Below, piece after piece: positions 23,473 through 34,984 of a DNA stretch of 64,000 bases (positions are counted from its first letter, which is position 1; every line of letters starts with the position of its first letter). The notes beneath the pieces were generated by a model, which did not search any database, was not told the origin of the DNA, and was given only the letters and a program-made list of their open reading frames with translations. The stretch lies in NCBI GenBank assembly GCA_000611775.1, contig KK106983.1, positions 2,848,808 to 2,912,807 of the forward strand. The letters run 5' to 3'. Origin of the DNA: Umbilicaria muhlenbergii (lineage: Eukaryota > Ascomycota > Lecanoromycetes > Umbilicariales > Umbilicariaceae). The translations under genes were made by a program, and so were the position numbers.

Positions 23473-24805
23473 GGTGAATGCGTTGTGGAATTTTGAGAAG
23501 AACTAGGTGAAGCTGATATAGAGAAAGCGAATTAGGGCTAGCGAAGCTACTCTATCGAGCAGTGAATATGAATCGAATAGGCCCAATGTGAGATACTAAA
23601 GGCATGGTAAACATCGAGAGTCGAAGTTTGTGGTGAGGTTTGAGTGGTTTCCGGCATCATTCATAGCTAACCTTTGAGTCTCGCTTTCTGGCACGCGATA
23701 ACGAAATAAACCTGGTGTGTCGACAAGATAACATGTATGCCGTCTTGCTAATCACGACTAGGCGTCTAGCATTAAGACGGTGTAATTGCCCTTCACACTG
23801 GAAAACGGCGGCCCTTAATGGCAACACTGCTACGAGAATCATTGCGCTTTTGACCGCAGTCAGTCTACCGGGAATGTACTAGCTTAACCCTAACCCTTCT
23901 CTAAACTTTCGCATACCATTCGGACACAGCCACGACAATCTATCACGGACAGCGTTCTGGATTTTCAGCTGGTCTATTTCGGCTGATGTTGGCGTCGTGT
24001 AACCACACCTTTGGCTTGGTGACGAGCAAGTCACCAACGAAATACGTTAGCCCGGCGGCGAGGCGGATTGGAAAGCGGCCAAGCCTTCGTTGATCGTGCC
24101 TCGCAGCTAATAGTTTGCGCCTATCAGTTGCGAGGCACGACTATTCAGCCCGTCAGGCAGACGCAGCCTCGATAATATCGGCGATTTCGTGTTCTCTTCC
24201 TCAATGTTGGTCGCTCTTCTTCCAATGTCAGAGCAGTGGTTTTGATAGCTTGGATTACTTTGTCTGCACTGCCTCTCACCTGGTACATTACTGCCCGTGG
24301 TCACCCAGTCGGTTGCACTGTACATTTCAAAGTTATGTGTCGATAACGCTCAGCACTTCTCGTGCGTTCAGCCTCGCGTTGTCTCGTCCGATTTCCGCCC
24401 TCGCATCCTCTTTCTTCCACCGATTCTATTATATACCTATAGCGTCCCTCGCCGCAGTCGATATATATCGGTTCTTACTTCCGTCCGATCCTCTGCTACA
24501 TTTCAGCCCTTGGTTACCTAGTTGCTTGCGCTTAGACTTTCAGAGTTATGTGTCTATAGTCTCAACGCTCAGCACTTCGTGCATTCAGCCTCGTTGTCTC
24601 ATCCGATTTGCGCCCTCGCATCCTCTTTCGTCAACCGACTCCATTACATTTCTGCGGCCTCCGTCGCCGCATCCGATATAAACCAAATCTTATTTCCATC
24701 CGAAGTAGCGTGCTCGTCGGCCGAGAATAATAGCACATCCTGAGCCGTACCGGGCACACTGTTCCATCATCTCTCACGCCATCTGTGATCTCATACCTTA
24801 CTACG
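23473..24805. promoter_or_regulatory. Long upstream region of the PNP-NB-ARC-TPR gene
   Basis: No gene is recognisable. The stretch holds a 12-bp perfect inverted repeat (24094-24105 with 24129-24140, loop 23 nt). It also holds two imperfect direct copies of a roughly 213-bp pyrimidine-rich block (about 24275-24490 and 24493-24705), sharing AGTTATGTGTC, CGCTCAGCACTT and GCCCTCGCATCCTCTTTC. The duplicated block ends about 100 bp before the next start codon, so it is likely promoter or leader sequence. Confidence 0.5.
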
Positions 24806-27800
24806 ATGACAGAGATCTCACCGCCCAGAGACCGTAACGGTTTTGAAACCGCTATTATATGCGCCCTGAAGTCGGAAGCTGATGCAGTGGAGGCTTCATT
24901 CGATAAATACTGGGACGATGATGGCGATCCGTATGGAAAGGCGCCCGGAGATACAAATTCCTACACTACGGGTGCGATTGGTCATCGCAATGTTGTGCTG
25001 GCATTCTTGCCTGGCATGGGTAAAGGCAGTGCAGCGAGTGTGGCAGCTAGCATCCGATCTAGCTTCGGAGGAATCAAGCTTGCTTTGCTCGTCGGTGTCT
25101 GTGCTGGAGTGCCTAACGACAGCAACGATGAGCACCAGATTCTGCTCGGCGACGTTGTCATTAGCAAAGGAGTTATACAATACGACTTCGGGAGGCAATT
25201 TGATGGTGGATTTAAAAGGAAGACCGATGTGGAGGAAAATCTAGGCAGGCCTAACCAAGAAATCCGATCTCTTTTAGCCAAGCTAGAGAGCGCGAGGAGC
25301 CGCAAGCGTCTACAGGACAAGACTTTCAGTTACCTTACGGACGCAATTCGGGAAACAAAAGTACAATACCCAGGCGCAGTTGAGGACAAGCTTTATAAAT
25401 CAACTTATCGTCACATGCACCACGACCTACTGGCCTGCACCATATGTGCAAGATGTGAGGAAGAAGATATTCCTGCCTGCGACATTGCTCTCAAAACATC
25501 GTGTTCAGAGCTCAACTGCGACGAGAACATGTTAGTACGTCGTGGCCGACTGGACAGGGCCATGGAGGATATTCATTTAGGGAAGGCAGCAGAACAGAAG
25601 CCTGCCATACACTATGGCTTGGTTGCATCTGGAGACGCAGTGATGAAGTCGGGGAAGCATCGTGACAAGATCGCCGCCGAAGGGAAAGTTATTGCGTTTG
25701 AGATGGAGGGTGCTGGCGTCTAGGACAATTTACCTTCTGTCGTCATCAAAGGAGTTTGTGACTATGGGGATAGTCACAAGAACAAAGCCTGGCAAGGCTA
25801 TGCCTCAGCAACAGCTGCTGCTTGTATGAAGGCATTTTTGACCGAGTGGAGTTCCCCAAGTCAGACGCAGAGTAAGTAGTCGTACGTCATCATATATTTA
25901 TTTCTTGCACCGCAACTCATTGTATTGTAGCTTAGATGTGTTGAGATCTGAAGAGGCATGTGGTTCCGCTTGATATGAGTTGATAATTATGTCTGGACAC
26001 TTGATGTGAAGCGCATTTTCAGAAGCATTTATCGCTGGCTCCTCTGCCTTTCTAGCTTCCTGCTAGTTCGCTCTCCTTGAGATGTCAACCTTGTCTTTGA
26101 TTTTCTTATCATCATCTAATGGCGTGTGACATTTAATGTAATCTCATCTAAAGGGGACCTGTTACCTATTTGTCTTCTGTAGTGATTGAGCTATTTGAGA
26201 ACTGTGGAAAAATATGCTAATATAGTTGTAGTCTTATCAAAGGGACACTGGCTTGTTCCGTTCGGGCGGAATGACCAGTTCGTCGGTCGTGAATCTCATC
26301 TTGAGGAGCTTATGACGAAGCTTCACCCACAGAATTACGAAGATAATTGTCAACGGGTTGCAATAGCAGGTCTTGGAGGAGTTGGCAAGACTCAAATTGC
26401 CCTTGAAGCCGCTTTCAGAATTCAGAAATTGTATCCTCATCATTCAGTATTCTGGGTTCCTGCGATTGACACGACGAGTTTCGAACGTGCGTATCGCGAG
26501 ATTGGTCAGAAACTTCGGGTAGCTGGTATAAACGACGAAAAAGCGGATGTGAAGTCGCTTGTGAAGATGGCGCTGAGCCAGGAAGCCGCTGGCAGTTGGT
26601 TGATGATTGTGGACAACGCTGACGACGTCGACATGCTCTACAAGAGAGGCAATGAAGGCAATGAGAGCAGTGGCTTACTCGGTCTAGCTGACTATCTTCC
26701 ATTCAGTCGGAAGGGATCCATTCTGTTTACAACCCGGAACCACAAAGTTGCAGTCAAACATGCTGAGGCCAATGTCATCAAAGTGAAAGAGATGACTGAA
26801 GGCGATTCTCTGCAGCTTTTAGAAACAAGTTTGGTTGAAAGGAACTTGAGAGCAGAAGAAGGTATCACGAGCAAACTGCTTGACCTTCTCACCCATCTTC
26901 CGCTAGCGATAAAGCAAGCAGCGGCTTTCATGAACGAAAACGAAACATCCGTCTCCGAATACATAGGAATTTACGAATCCGAAGAGCTCCCAGAACTGCT
27001 TAGTATAGATTTCGAGGACCAAGGCCGGTATCGAGCTGGAAAGAACCCTGTTGCTACGACATGGTTGATTTCCTTCAGCCAGATTGTGGATCGTGATGCA
27101 CTAGCTGCAGAGTATCTGTATTTCATGTCTTGCATCGCTCAGCAAGACGTCCCTCACTCTCTTCTGCCACGGAAATCCCGGCTCAAAGAAACACAAGCTA
27201 TTGGAACTTTGCAGGCATACGCATTCATTACCCTACGCGAAGGACAGCATTCCTACTACATCCATCGACTTGTTCGTATTGTGGTGCAAAACTGGTTGAG
27301 AGTACGAAAGGATTTACATGTGTGGACTGGGAAGATTCTCGAACACATCGCAGATGTATTTCCAGACCCAAATCACGGGAACAGAGACGTATGGACAGTG
27401 TATCTTCCTCACGCGCTGTGTATCCTCGATTATCAGGATTATTCTGGTGATCATGCAGAACCTCAGAGAGATCTGCTAAGTCTCGTAGGAGAGTGCTTTC
27501 GAGCTATCGGAAAGTATGCAAAGGCTGAGCAGATGCATCATCAAGCACTGGAGCTGAGGGAGGAAGTGCTGAGCAAGGCACATCCAGATACTCTTTCAAG
27601 CATGAACGACCTTGCGTTAGTGTTAATGGATCAGGGTAAATATGAGAAGGCTGAGAAACTGTTCAGAGAAGCACGGCAGCTGGGCGACAATGTATGGAGC
27701 AATGACCATTCAAATTCTCTCATGAATAACCTTGCACAAGTGCTACAGTGTCAAGGCAAATATGAGGAGGCTGAGAGAATGCATCAACAGACTCTGAAGC

Positions 27801-28270
27801 TGCGAGAGAAAGTGCTAGGCAAGGAACATCCAGATACACTTATCAGCATGAACAACCTTGCATTAGTGCTACAGCTTCAAGGCAAATTTGAGGAGGCTAA
27901 GGAAATGCATCAACAGACCCTGAAGCTGAAAGAGAAAGTGCTAGGCAAGGAACATCCAGATACACTTATCAGCATGAACAACCTTGCATTAGTGCTACGT
28001 CATCAAGGCAAATATGAAGAGGCTGAGGAAATGCATCAACAGACTCTGAAGCTGCGAGAGGAAGTGCTGAGCAAGGAACATCCACATACACTGCAAAGCA
28101 TGACGAATCTTGCATTCGTGTTAATGCGTCAAGGCAAGTATGAGGATGCTGAGAAACTGCTTCAACAAACCCTGCAGCTGCGACAGAAAGTGCTGGGTGA
28201 GGAACATCCAGATACACTTCTAAGCAGGAATAACCTTGCAGCATTGCAACGACAAAAGAGGAAAGTTTGA
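24806..28270 (+). pseudogene. NLR-type gene: PNP/UDP phosphorylase-like, NB-ARC, TPR; one in-frame stop
   Basis: Two exons (24806-25871 and 26226-28270, intron GTAAGT...ATATAG) keep one frame over 1036 codons. Residues 1-350 are a purine-nucleoside-phosphorylase-like domain (ETAIICALKSEADAVEASF, LLVGVCAGVPN, LLGDVVIS, FEMEGAGV). NB-ARC follows, with FVGRE, Walker A GLGGVGKT at 404-411 and Walker B WLMIVDNADD at 480-489. Seven kinesin-light-chain-type TPRs of 42 residues end the protein. At 25721-25723 TAG replaces the Trp expected after EMEGAGV, and the conserved [21 protein letters not shown] continues in frame behind it. The rest of the frame is clean, so the lesion is recent or strain-specific. 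Alternatively it separates a short PNP protein from the NB-ARC part. The 354-nt intron is long and may hide a further small exon. Confidence 0.85.
27490..28250 (+). repeat. Tandem 126-bp TPR-coding units
   Basis: The TPR part consists of 126-bp units (42 residues each). Units are most alike in the middle: 27805-27872 and 27931-27998 are identical over 68 nt. One unit near 27670-27730 is a codon shorter (SNSLMNNLAQ). Strong DNA identity between units is typical of NLR repeats that turn over by recombination. Confidence 0.85.
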
Positions 28271-30787
28271 TAGGGGAGAACAGAGAATCCGAGACTCCGA
28301 ATTCACCAACACTTGTTACCCAAAACGAAGTCACGTCTAAGACCGCCGATATCGAGAGCACCTCCGTAGGTCGCGGATTACCCACCATCCCGCACCCATC
28401 TCACACTCCTTGACCCCCCACAACACTTCCCACAACGACCTCTGCCTCCTCACCACAAGCACCACTCCCGATACCGCCACCCCGCGTACTTCTTCGCGAC
28501 CTACGCCATCGGATCCTGCGCTTAGGCTCTTGGGGAGGCGAAAGACGCACCCGTTAGCAACCCCCGTGAGATGCGGACGAGGTAGTCGCACCCGACGGAC
28601 AATACGACCGGTTACGTGCGGGTAGGTGGGCGGGGTGAGTTGGTCTTTGGAGCGGGTGCCTAGAGGTTTGGTGATGTGGCTGGAGGGTTGGAGGGTTGGG
28701 CATTGGTGACGTGGGTGCTGGGTGGGAACGTGGGTGGGAACGTGGATGCGGGGGAGGTGATGTCCTCGGGAGGAAGGGGAAAAGGTCGGGGAAGGAGGGG
28801 GGAGAGGTGATGGAGAGGGTTTCGATGGAGGGGTTGGTTGGGGACTTTGGACTGGTGGGGGGAAGGGGACGGTGGGGGGTTCGCTGGTGCTGGTGGAGGA
28901 GAAGGAGGATGGAGGGGGCGGAAGTGCGCTGGATGCGGATTGCGTCGACGTGCCTGGTGAAGGTTGAGGATTGAGGGGGGCCGGTGAGGCCGGGCTGGAC
29001 ATCGAGGAAGAGGCGTAGGTGGCTGTGCTGTCGGCGTTGGAGGTGCCGTGGGAGACGGCCATGTCGCAGGTTATTGGAGTGTGAATGTTTGCTGGGCCTA
29101 GTCTTGGTTTGCGGACACGTGGTGGAGCTAATAGGAATGGCGTGGGTGGTTTTCATGCTGGCGGTGGAGCCGAGGAGGACGCTTTGGATGACGGGAATGC
29201 CGGGTGTGGGGACAGCTTTGCGGTAGCATGGGAAGGCGTAGGGGGCGCCGGGGGTGATGGCGATACCGTCTTGGTATATCGTTCGTCCATTCGAGGCGGA
29301 GAATGCCTAGACGCCTAGAGAAGGAAGAGTCAGGACTGGTTGTTATTGTGGAGACGGAGCTTGGTTAGCCCCGAAGATCTTATCAGCGGCGGCATTATAG
29401 GTCTCGAATTGGCGTGCAGATCCGCTACATCTTGAAATCGACCATCCCGCCGAATCTGCGCCTACTTGGGCGGCGCTTTGTCGTTTGGCTAATGATCTTT
29501 CGACTTGGTCGCTCCTAAACCTTCGAATGATGGACTGGCTATTGCTACTGGCGTGTCTTGTGGAAGCATTACAATACCTTCTGTGTAAGTCAGTGGTGGT
29601 TGAAGGGGTGCCGCTCATGGCAGAGGAGGTCGTTAATGTGAAAGTGGTCGAAGTCGGAAACGTGGAAGCATCACTGGATTTTGAGGGTGACGATGAAGAT
29701 AAACTGGTATAAGATATCATGGGCGAAAAGGAGGTACTGCTCGACGTGATCGATGTTGTTGTTGGAAAAGACGTGGTGGCCAATGTAGATGTCATCGATG
29801 TCGTTAAGTGGTGGTCGGAGTCGAACTTTCAGACAATGTCAACAGCAAGGAAGCTCTTCATGAGGAGAACCCTCTTCGGAGTTACAGAAGAGTCGGGGCC
29901 ACTGATCGGGAAAGCTGTGGGATAGAGCTCGAGTTGAAGGATCGATGCAGACCGTATATGTCAAGGCGGAGCGATCAGGAGCGGCCAATTCCAATAACAC
30001 GACTGCGGAAAACATATTCATATTCAAAAACCTCGACGTCTTTCCTTCCCTATAAAGCCTCCTCATACTTTCCTTAGTCAACACAACACCTGGTACCCTA
30101 GATCATCTCCGCATTTACTAGACCGGCTGGTCGTTACGCTCACCCATTGGAAGTCGTCGGTGGGCTCGGGGGGTCGATCTAGCCCTTAAACTGGCCATTG
30201 TGGCGTTTGCGAGGACGAAGACAGAAACAGGAAAGCTGATTCGGCATGCTCGGGGCTATGGAACGGCCTTGAGGAATAGATGTCTGCGACGTCGGACTTT
30301 CCAGGACTTATCGGCAGGACGAGAGATGCAAAGCAAGGATAGAGGTGTGAACAAACATGTCAAACAGCGGAAGGGACAGAGAGAGACAGCAGCAGTCAGT
30401 GATCAAGGATTATAAGAAGGTAGCAGAGTCGAAGAGCAGGAAAAGACACAGAAAGGGAGAGAGACTGTCTTTGGATAGGACCGGCATTCTCAAGCCGAGG
30501 GACATGGATAACAGTACTATCACTCCTGTAATATGGAAGAGCCCTTGCATATGCAGAGTAGCAACCGTGTGGCACAGATGGACATGCTAGATTGTGACAA
30601 ATACCGAAATGTGGTGCAGTGTATGCACATGCTGAAAACCCATATGCTTCAACGTCGGCCCTACCCGTAGCGGCCGTGACTGTAACATAAACCTCACGAC
30701 GCCTGCATCAGACTCGTCATAGCCACTGGAACCACCGAAACCCACAGAGACAAGGGTATCGTGGCAGAATGATACCAATCGGGTGAT
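28271..30787. other. Gene-poor stretch with Pro/Ser/Thr-rich open frames on minus
   Basis: On the minus strand two low-complexity open frames stand out. One at 29795-29343 is Ser/Thr-rich. The other, at 29062-28337, is Pro/Ser-rich in its first half (PPPPSSFSSTSTSEPPTVPF). Between them (about 29310-29150) lies a more coding-like segment, ASNGRTIYQDGIAITPGAPYAFPCY, whose continuation KPRLGPANIHTPITCDMAVSHG is in a different frame. This may be a broken or multi-exon gene for a secreted or cell-wall-like protein, but I do not recognise a family and cannot fix exon borders. From 30100 to 30787 I see nothing with coding character. Confidence 0.3.
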
Positions 30788-31508
30788 CTATGGGTCCTCA
30801 TCCTCTTCCTGCTCGATCGCTTCCTGTTCAGCTTCACGATCGGCCCAGTATTGATCCGCGGCATGACTCCTTGACTAGGAAGGAGTTAGTGGGAGACTGG
30901 GGCCGTCATGAGAACTGGTTATAATACCTGTGCTAGAAGGCGGTTGGCTTGAAACTTGGGGTTATTCATTCTCCAGTTCTCGAAAACGTAGTTCACAAAG
31001 GCGCGCCACGCCTCATCGGTTGTTTCCCGGCCAAGCTTCACGGTAGGATTGGCACGCGGTAAGGCCGTTGATGAAAAATGGATGTAATCAATGCGTTCGA
31101 CAGCACCCTTACTGGTGATGGGCACATTGACTATGCGGTCGTTGATGGGTACGGGCCTCGTGCCTTCGATCCTTGGTCCTGAAATGATGTAATACTTTTC
31201 GGGCGTGTATTTGTTTTTCCAGGCCATGCGCGCGTCTTTTTTGTTTACCTGTTGCACTTGTTAGACTCTTTAGCTCTATACGAACAGGGCCTGGGACATT
31301 ATACCAGTTGCATGAGACCTTCCCTAGCCTTCGAGTCGGGAACATCACGGATTACCATTCTTTGCCATTGACCGTCAACGAGGCCTTTGTCCATGAGATC
31401 CTTTCTCTGGTAGTTGTACTCGAACACAGCCTTTAAGAACTGTGTATAGCTCGCGCCCTTGTAGACACGAAACGAAGGCCAACGTAGCTTGGTGAGCTTA
31501 CTCGCCAT
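30788..31508 (-). CDS. Hypothetical small basic protein, three exons
   Basis: Three exons on the minus strand (31508-31305, 31248-30928, 30874-30788) join in frame to 203 residues across GT-AG introns of 56 and 53 nt. The protein starts MASKLTKLRWPSFRVYKG, is rich in Lys/Arg and aromatic residues (AWKNKYTPEKYYIISGPR; DEAWRAFVNYVFENWRMNNPKF) and ends in an acidic tail (REAEQEAIEQEEDEDP). No signal peptide, membrane segment or known domain is visible. An upstream in-frame ATG (31556) would add 16 residues; the downstream ATG sits in a better fungal start context. I do not recognise the family. Clean splicing and balanced composition suggest a real gene. Confidence 0.7.
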
Positions 31509-31556
31509 CGTAAGCGGCCGATGCTCAAGGTTGAAGCGGATGAGATGCGGATGCAA

Positions 31557-33344
31557 AGTGTAGAATCAAAGTAGAAGACGTGAGGAAATGCAAATCGCAG
31601 GTGGGCCATTTATGGCGCCAATCGTACAATATAATTTGTACGCAGACGAGGGAAAACGACTAAATCCTCCAGAAGGCAGACACCAGGCATCAGAGACACA
31701 TAGAGTTCCGACGCAGAAAGCTCTTCCATCGCGTTCGTGATCGTATCGGGGTTACACTGCGTACTCCCGCAGTGATTCATGGTTAGACCTTGCATTCCTC
31801 CGAGCCAGCAAGTTTTGGTGAGTCATTTAGTGGTTGTTGGTAGAGAGCAACTCGAATACTCTGGATGGATGCAACGATGGACCAAAGAGGACATGTCGGC
31901 ATGATCAAAGTCCTTGGTAGTGGTGATTGTTTAGTAATCGCTATAGTAGTCAATGACGCCTCGCTCCCATCTTCACTCCAACCCCGCCTCGACCGTTGCA
32001 TGAGCGATTTCGGAGCAGCTGTTCCTCACGGGCGCATACCACATGGAGACAACGCTGCAGTATTTAATTAACCTGCTGCCGCGGGTAACAGCAGTCCCTG
32101 CAGAGGCACCTCCTGAACTGCAACTGCACAGCCTCTCAAGCATCGCCCCTTCTCAATTATAAACATCACGTGCAAGCGACTATGCCCCGCCCGTCCCTTA
32201 TCCACAACTTTCTCTTCAGTACACCCCTTGCTTCGCTAACCCCTACCGCAACCCACCGATTATAGTAACGCTTGGAGCGAGGCTCTCTTACGTCCCCCAA
32301 TGCCTTTCCTTCCGCTTCAGGACGTTCCGTAGCTTTCATGGCGCCATGCTCTCGATCTCCTCCACCCACAGCTCTTGAAAGACCTGCACCGCCTCAACCT
32401 TACCCGACTCCGGACATATATCCAGTTCGCGCCCTATGGGCCAATCAACATTCCTGGTTGAACAGGGGTTCCCGCTTGCCGCCGCCTACACCTCCACTGG
32501 CTCTCTCTCCATCCTGCCTAATCCACGATCCCATTGTACGTCAAGTCCCTATTAGGACCCCTCTCAGATGGGATTCACTCCCTTGATGCACCATCCCCAC
32601 CCATCCTTCTAAGCAGTAGCACCAGTCTGGCGCCGTTGTTGGATTCCCTTATACTGCCTCCATCAACGTGAACGGTTCTCCCAGAAGTTGCGCAATTTAT
32701 CATCCCCACAGCTGTGGCAAGAGGGCTTACATATCCGTATTCATCTTCGTAATTGCATGACGGAGGCCGCCAGGACAGTTTATAGTGTGTAGTCGTAGGC
32801 TGGTTGATTGAAGGTGAGTGGCTTGTAGTTGAGTACTCCAGAGCAAGTCCATCCATCAGTACGTAGCGGTTGGAGTGGGCCCCTACTCGTCCAAAAGCTC
32901 GGACTGAACTGGATTGGACTAGATTGATCTCGTAGTCCGGACTAGTCCCAAGCCTGCGTAAATCCCAAGGGTTGAGTCATTGGTTTCCATCCTGTCCCAG
33001 GGTATGCTTCTCTTTATGCAAAATGGCGCGCCAGCGGCGTATCAAGGTCGAGGGCTCAGCCGCATCAGTGCGCTCAAGAAGGTAGAGGGGTCGAATTAGG
33101 TAGCCCTCTAGGTGTTGCCAATGCGCGGAAAGTGAAGTCGGCCATGGCGGGCGTGGAAAAGAATTGACGTAAGTGTTAATGATGCGATTTTAGCTTCGAG
33201 CTTGGGTGGACCTCTGATACTTAGGAGCCATGCGGTGGAGGTGTGAGTCGAGTCAGGTATCGGCAAAAGAGGAGTCTCTCATGCCCATTGGAATCCAGAC
33301 GTCCGGACCAGTGCCTTCCACGAGCAGTGTAGATCGATCCAAGA
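31557..33344. other. Intergenic stretch, nothing recognised
   Basis: Between the two small hypothetical genes I find no open frame with convincing composition, no RNA gene and no clear repeat. It should hold the promoter of the gene to the left and the terminator of the gene to the right, both minus-strand. Confidence 0.35.
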
Positions 33345-34146
33345 CTATACAGCTTCCCAAGAGGGTATATAGGTCGTGCCGCCATGTATTGATGGGGCTT
33401 CTTCGATTGGTATGACATAGTGCGGTGCCTTCGGGCAACTGCTCTTCATTTGCTGCGTTATTGACCATGTTTCCAAAGCATCCATTAGCTCTTTCCCATC
33501 TCTATCTTTCAAGACCGCTTCTTCTTCTTCCCTCCTCTCCTCTAGTTCTTGCTCGGCGGCCATTTGCTGCGCCTGCCACATCTCTTTATTAGTTATGCTC
33601 ACTGAAACATTTCGGAAAGGAGTAGATTGTGTATCCACCTTCGCTAAAGCAATCTCTACGTGCTTCATCAAACGAAAGCCACGATCTTAACATTCCTTGG
33701 CCACGATTCCAACCTTCCGGGGAGCCAGGTAGATACGCGCCCGTGCCGTTATACTCTTTCCCCGCCGTAGTTGGAGCGAAACTTCTGTTGTAAAGTTTCT
33801 CCGCTGCATCAACCATCGCCTGATCGTTTTGCCATTGACCATTTGCGTCTCGGTACGCGTCTAACGTGAACTGACCTCTTAGTTTACGTTTGTTCCGCGC
33901 TTGGGTTTCCTCTGTTTTGTTGCTCCAAATTTCGGCGTACCTAAAGAGGTAGGAGAAGCCTTCGGATGGTGATATGATAAGCATAATACTGTGATACCTG
34001 GAGTCTTTCTCTTGCTTTACCTGTTCCATCCAGTGTTCCCTCCTAGACTCTAAATTCCGTTCCACTATCTTAGCCCGAGTGGAATTTACCATCTCTTGGT
34101 TCATTAGGTCCTTCCCGTCCTTGTTGCAGTATAGTACCAGTCTCAC
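33345..34146 (-). CDS. Hypothetical charged protein, at least three exons
   Basis: On the minus strand, exons 34146-33998, 33940-33639 and 33583-33345 join in frame to 229 residues. The introns are 57 and 55 nt; the second has a textbook branch site ACTAAT before AAAG. The protein is strongly charged: RAKIVERNLESRREHWMEQV, then QFTLDAYRDANGQWQND and a Glu/Arg-rich helix (AEQELEERREEEEAVLKDRD). The 5' end is uncertain because the first ATG lies close behind a possible acceptor, and the 3' end may include another intron after DALETW. No known domain is seen. A KDLM motif near the start also occurs in the neighbouring 30788-31508 protein. Confidence 0.5.
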
Positions 34147-34547
34147 AAACCGTGCGTATTCTTTCTAGGATGATCCTCGTAGAATAGTGAACCTTGGTGT
34201 TTTCAGCTTCTTAAACCCCATCGCAATGGATCGGAGAAGTGGTGCACACGGACATCTGGGGCTAAAGGAGACGAACTGCGAGATTGACAACTAGAGTAGT
34301 GATGAAGGTTGCGGCACCACTGACGTACGAAACAACCCTATCTGACGGATGCGGAGAAGAAAGAAAGGCCGTAATGGAAGGAACAGACAGAGCACATATG
34401 TCCTAGAGGACGGTCCTGGAGTCGGAGCTGTATGCCAAGCGATGTGCACGTAGTTACACGCCAGTATCACGCCCACTGCTCTCTAATCTGCACGGGTGTA
34501 TTCCGATAATGGTATCACAACCCAAACCCCTAAATTGCGAAAATGCA
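34147..34547. other. Intergenic stretch, nothing recognised
   Basis: This is the upstream flank of the charged hypothetical gene, up to the TA dinucleotide that borders the small transposon. No gene or repeat was seen. Confidence 0.35.
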
Positions 34548-34549
34548 TA

Positions 34550-34982
34550 ACGTAGTCCACGGGGCAACGCCGCACTATAGGCAACGCCGCACCCCCCCCC
34601 CCCCCAACTATTGAAATTACCCATTTCTCCACCATAATTGCATGCATTCAAGGGAGAAAGAAGTGCGTATTCTGAAGGCCATTGAGGCCTATAATAACGC
34701 TCTTACAAATCCAGAAAGCAGCTAGAGACACAGGCTAGGAAGTCAAAACGGCTGCAGGATAAAGAGGAGAAGCAGACTGCGAAGACTGCAGTTGCCACAG
34801 CAAAAGCAGCCTTGGAGGTGCTGAAATGCATAGAATCCTACAGCTCTGTTATAGACTACAATGTAGAGCTTCAAAGTTCCTTATTTAGATCGAAATTTAC
34901 AGCTCAATTGGTGAAATTCTGATTTTTTTCCCGGGGGGGGTGCGGCGTTGCCTATAGTGCGGCGTTGCCCCGTGGGTTACGT
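34550..34982 (+). mobile_element. Internally deleted Fot1/pogo-type transposon (433 bp)
   Basis: The ends are long inverted repeats of about 55 bp: ACGTAGTCCACGGGGCAACG... at the left and its near-perfect reverse complement at the right. They include a repeated GGCAACGCCGCAC and a run of C (34592-34605) facing a run of G (34933-34940). TA flanks both sides (34548-34549 and 34983-34984), the target duplication of the Tc1/mariner superfamily. Inside, MHSREKEVRILKAIEAYNNALTNP resembles the N-terminal start of Fot1/pogo transposases. It jumps, with a frame change, to RKQLETQARKSKRLQDKEEKQ...LVKF and a stop, resembling the C-terminal tail. The catalytic core is missing, so this is a deletion derivative able to move only in trans. 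Confidence 0.82.
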
Positions 34983-34984
34983 TA

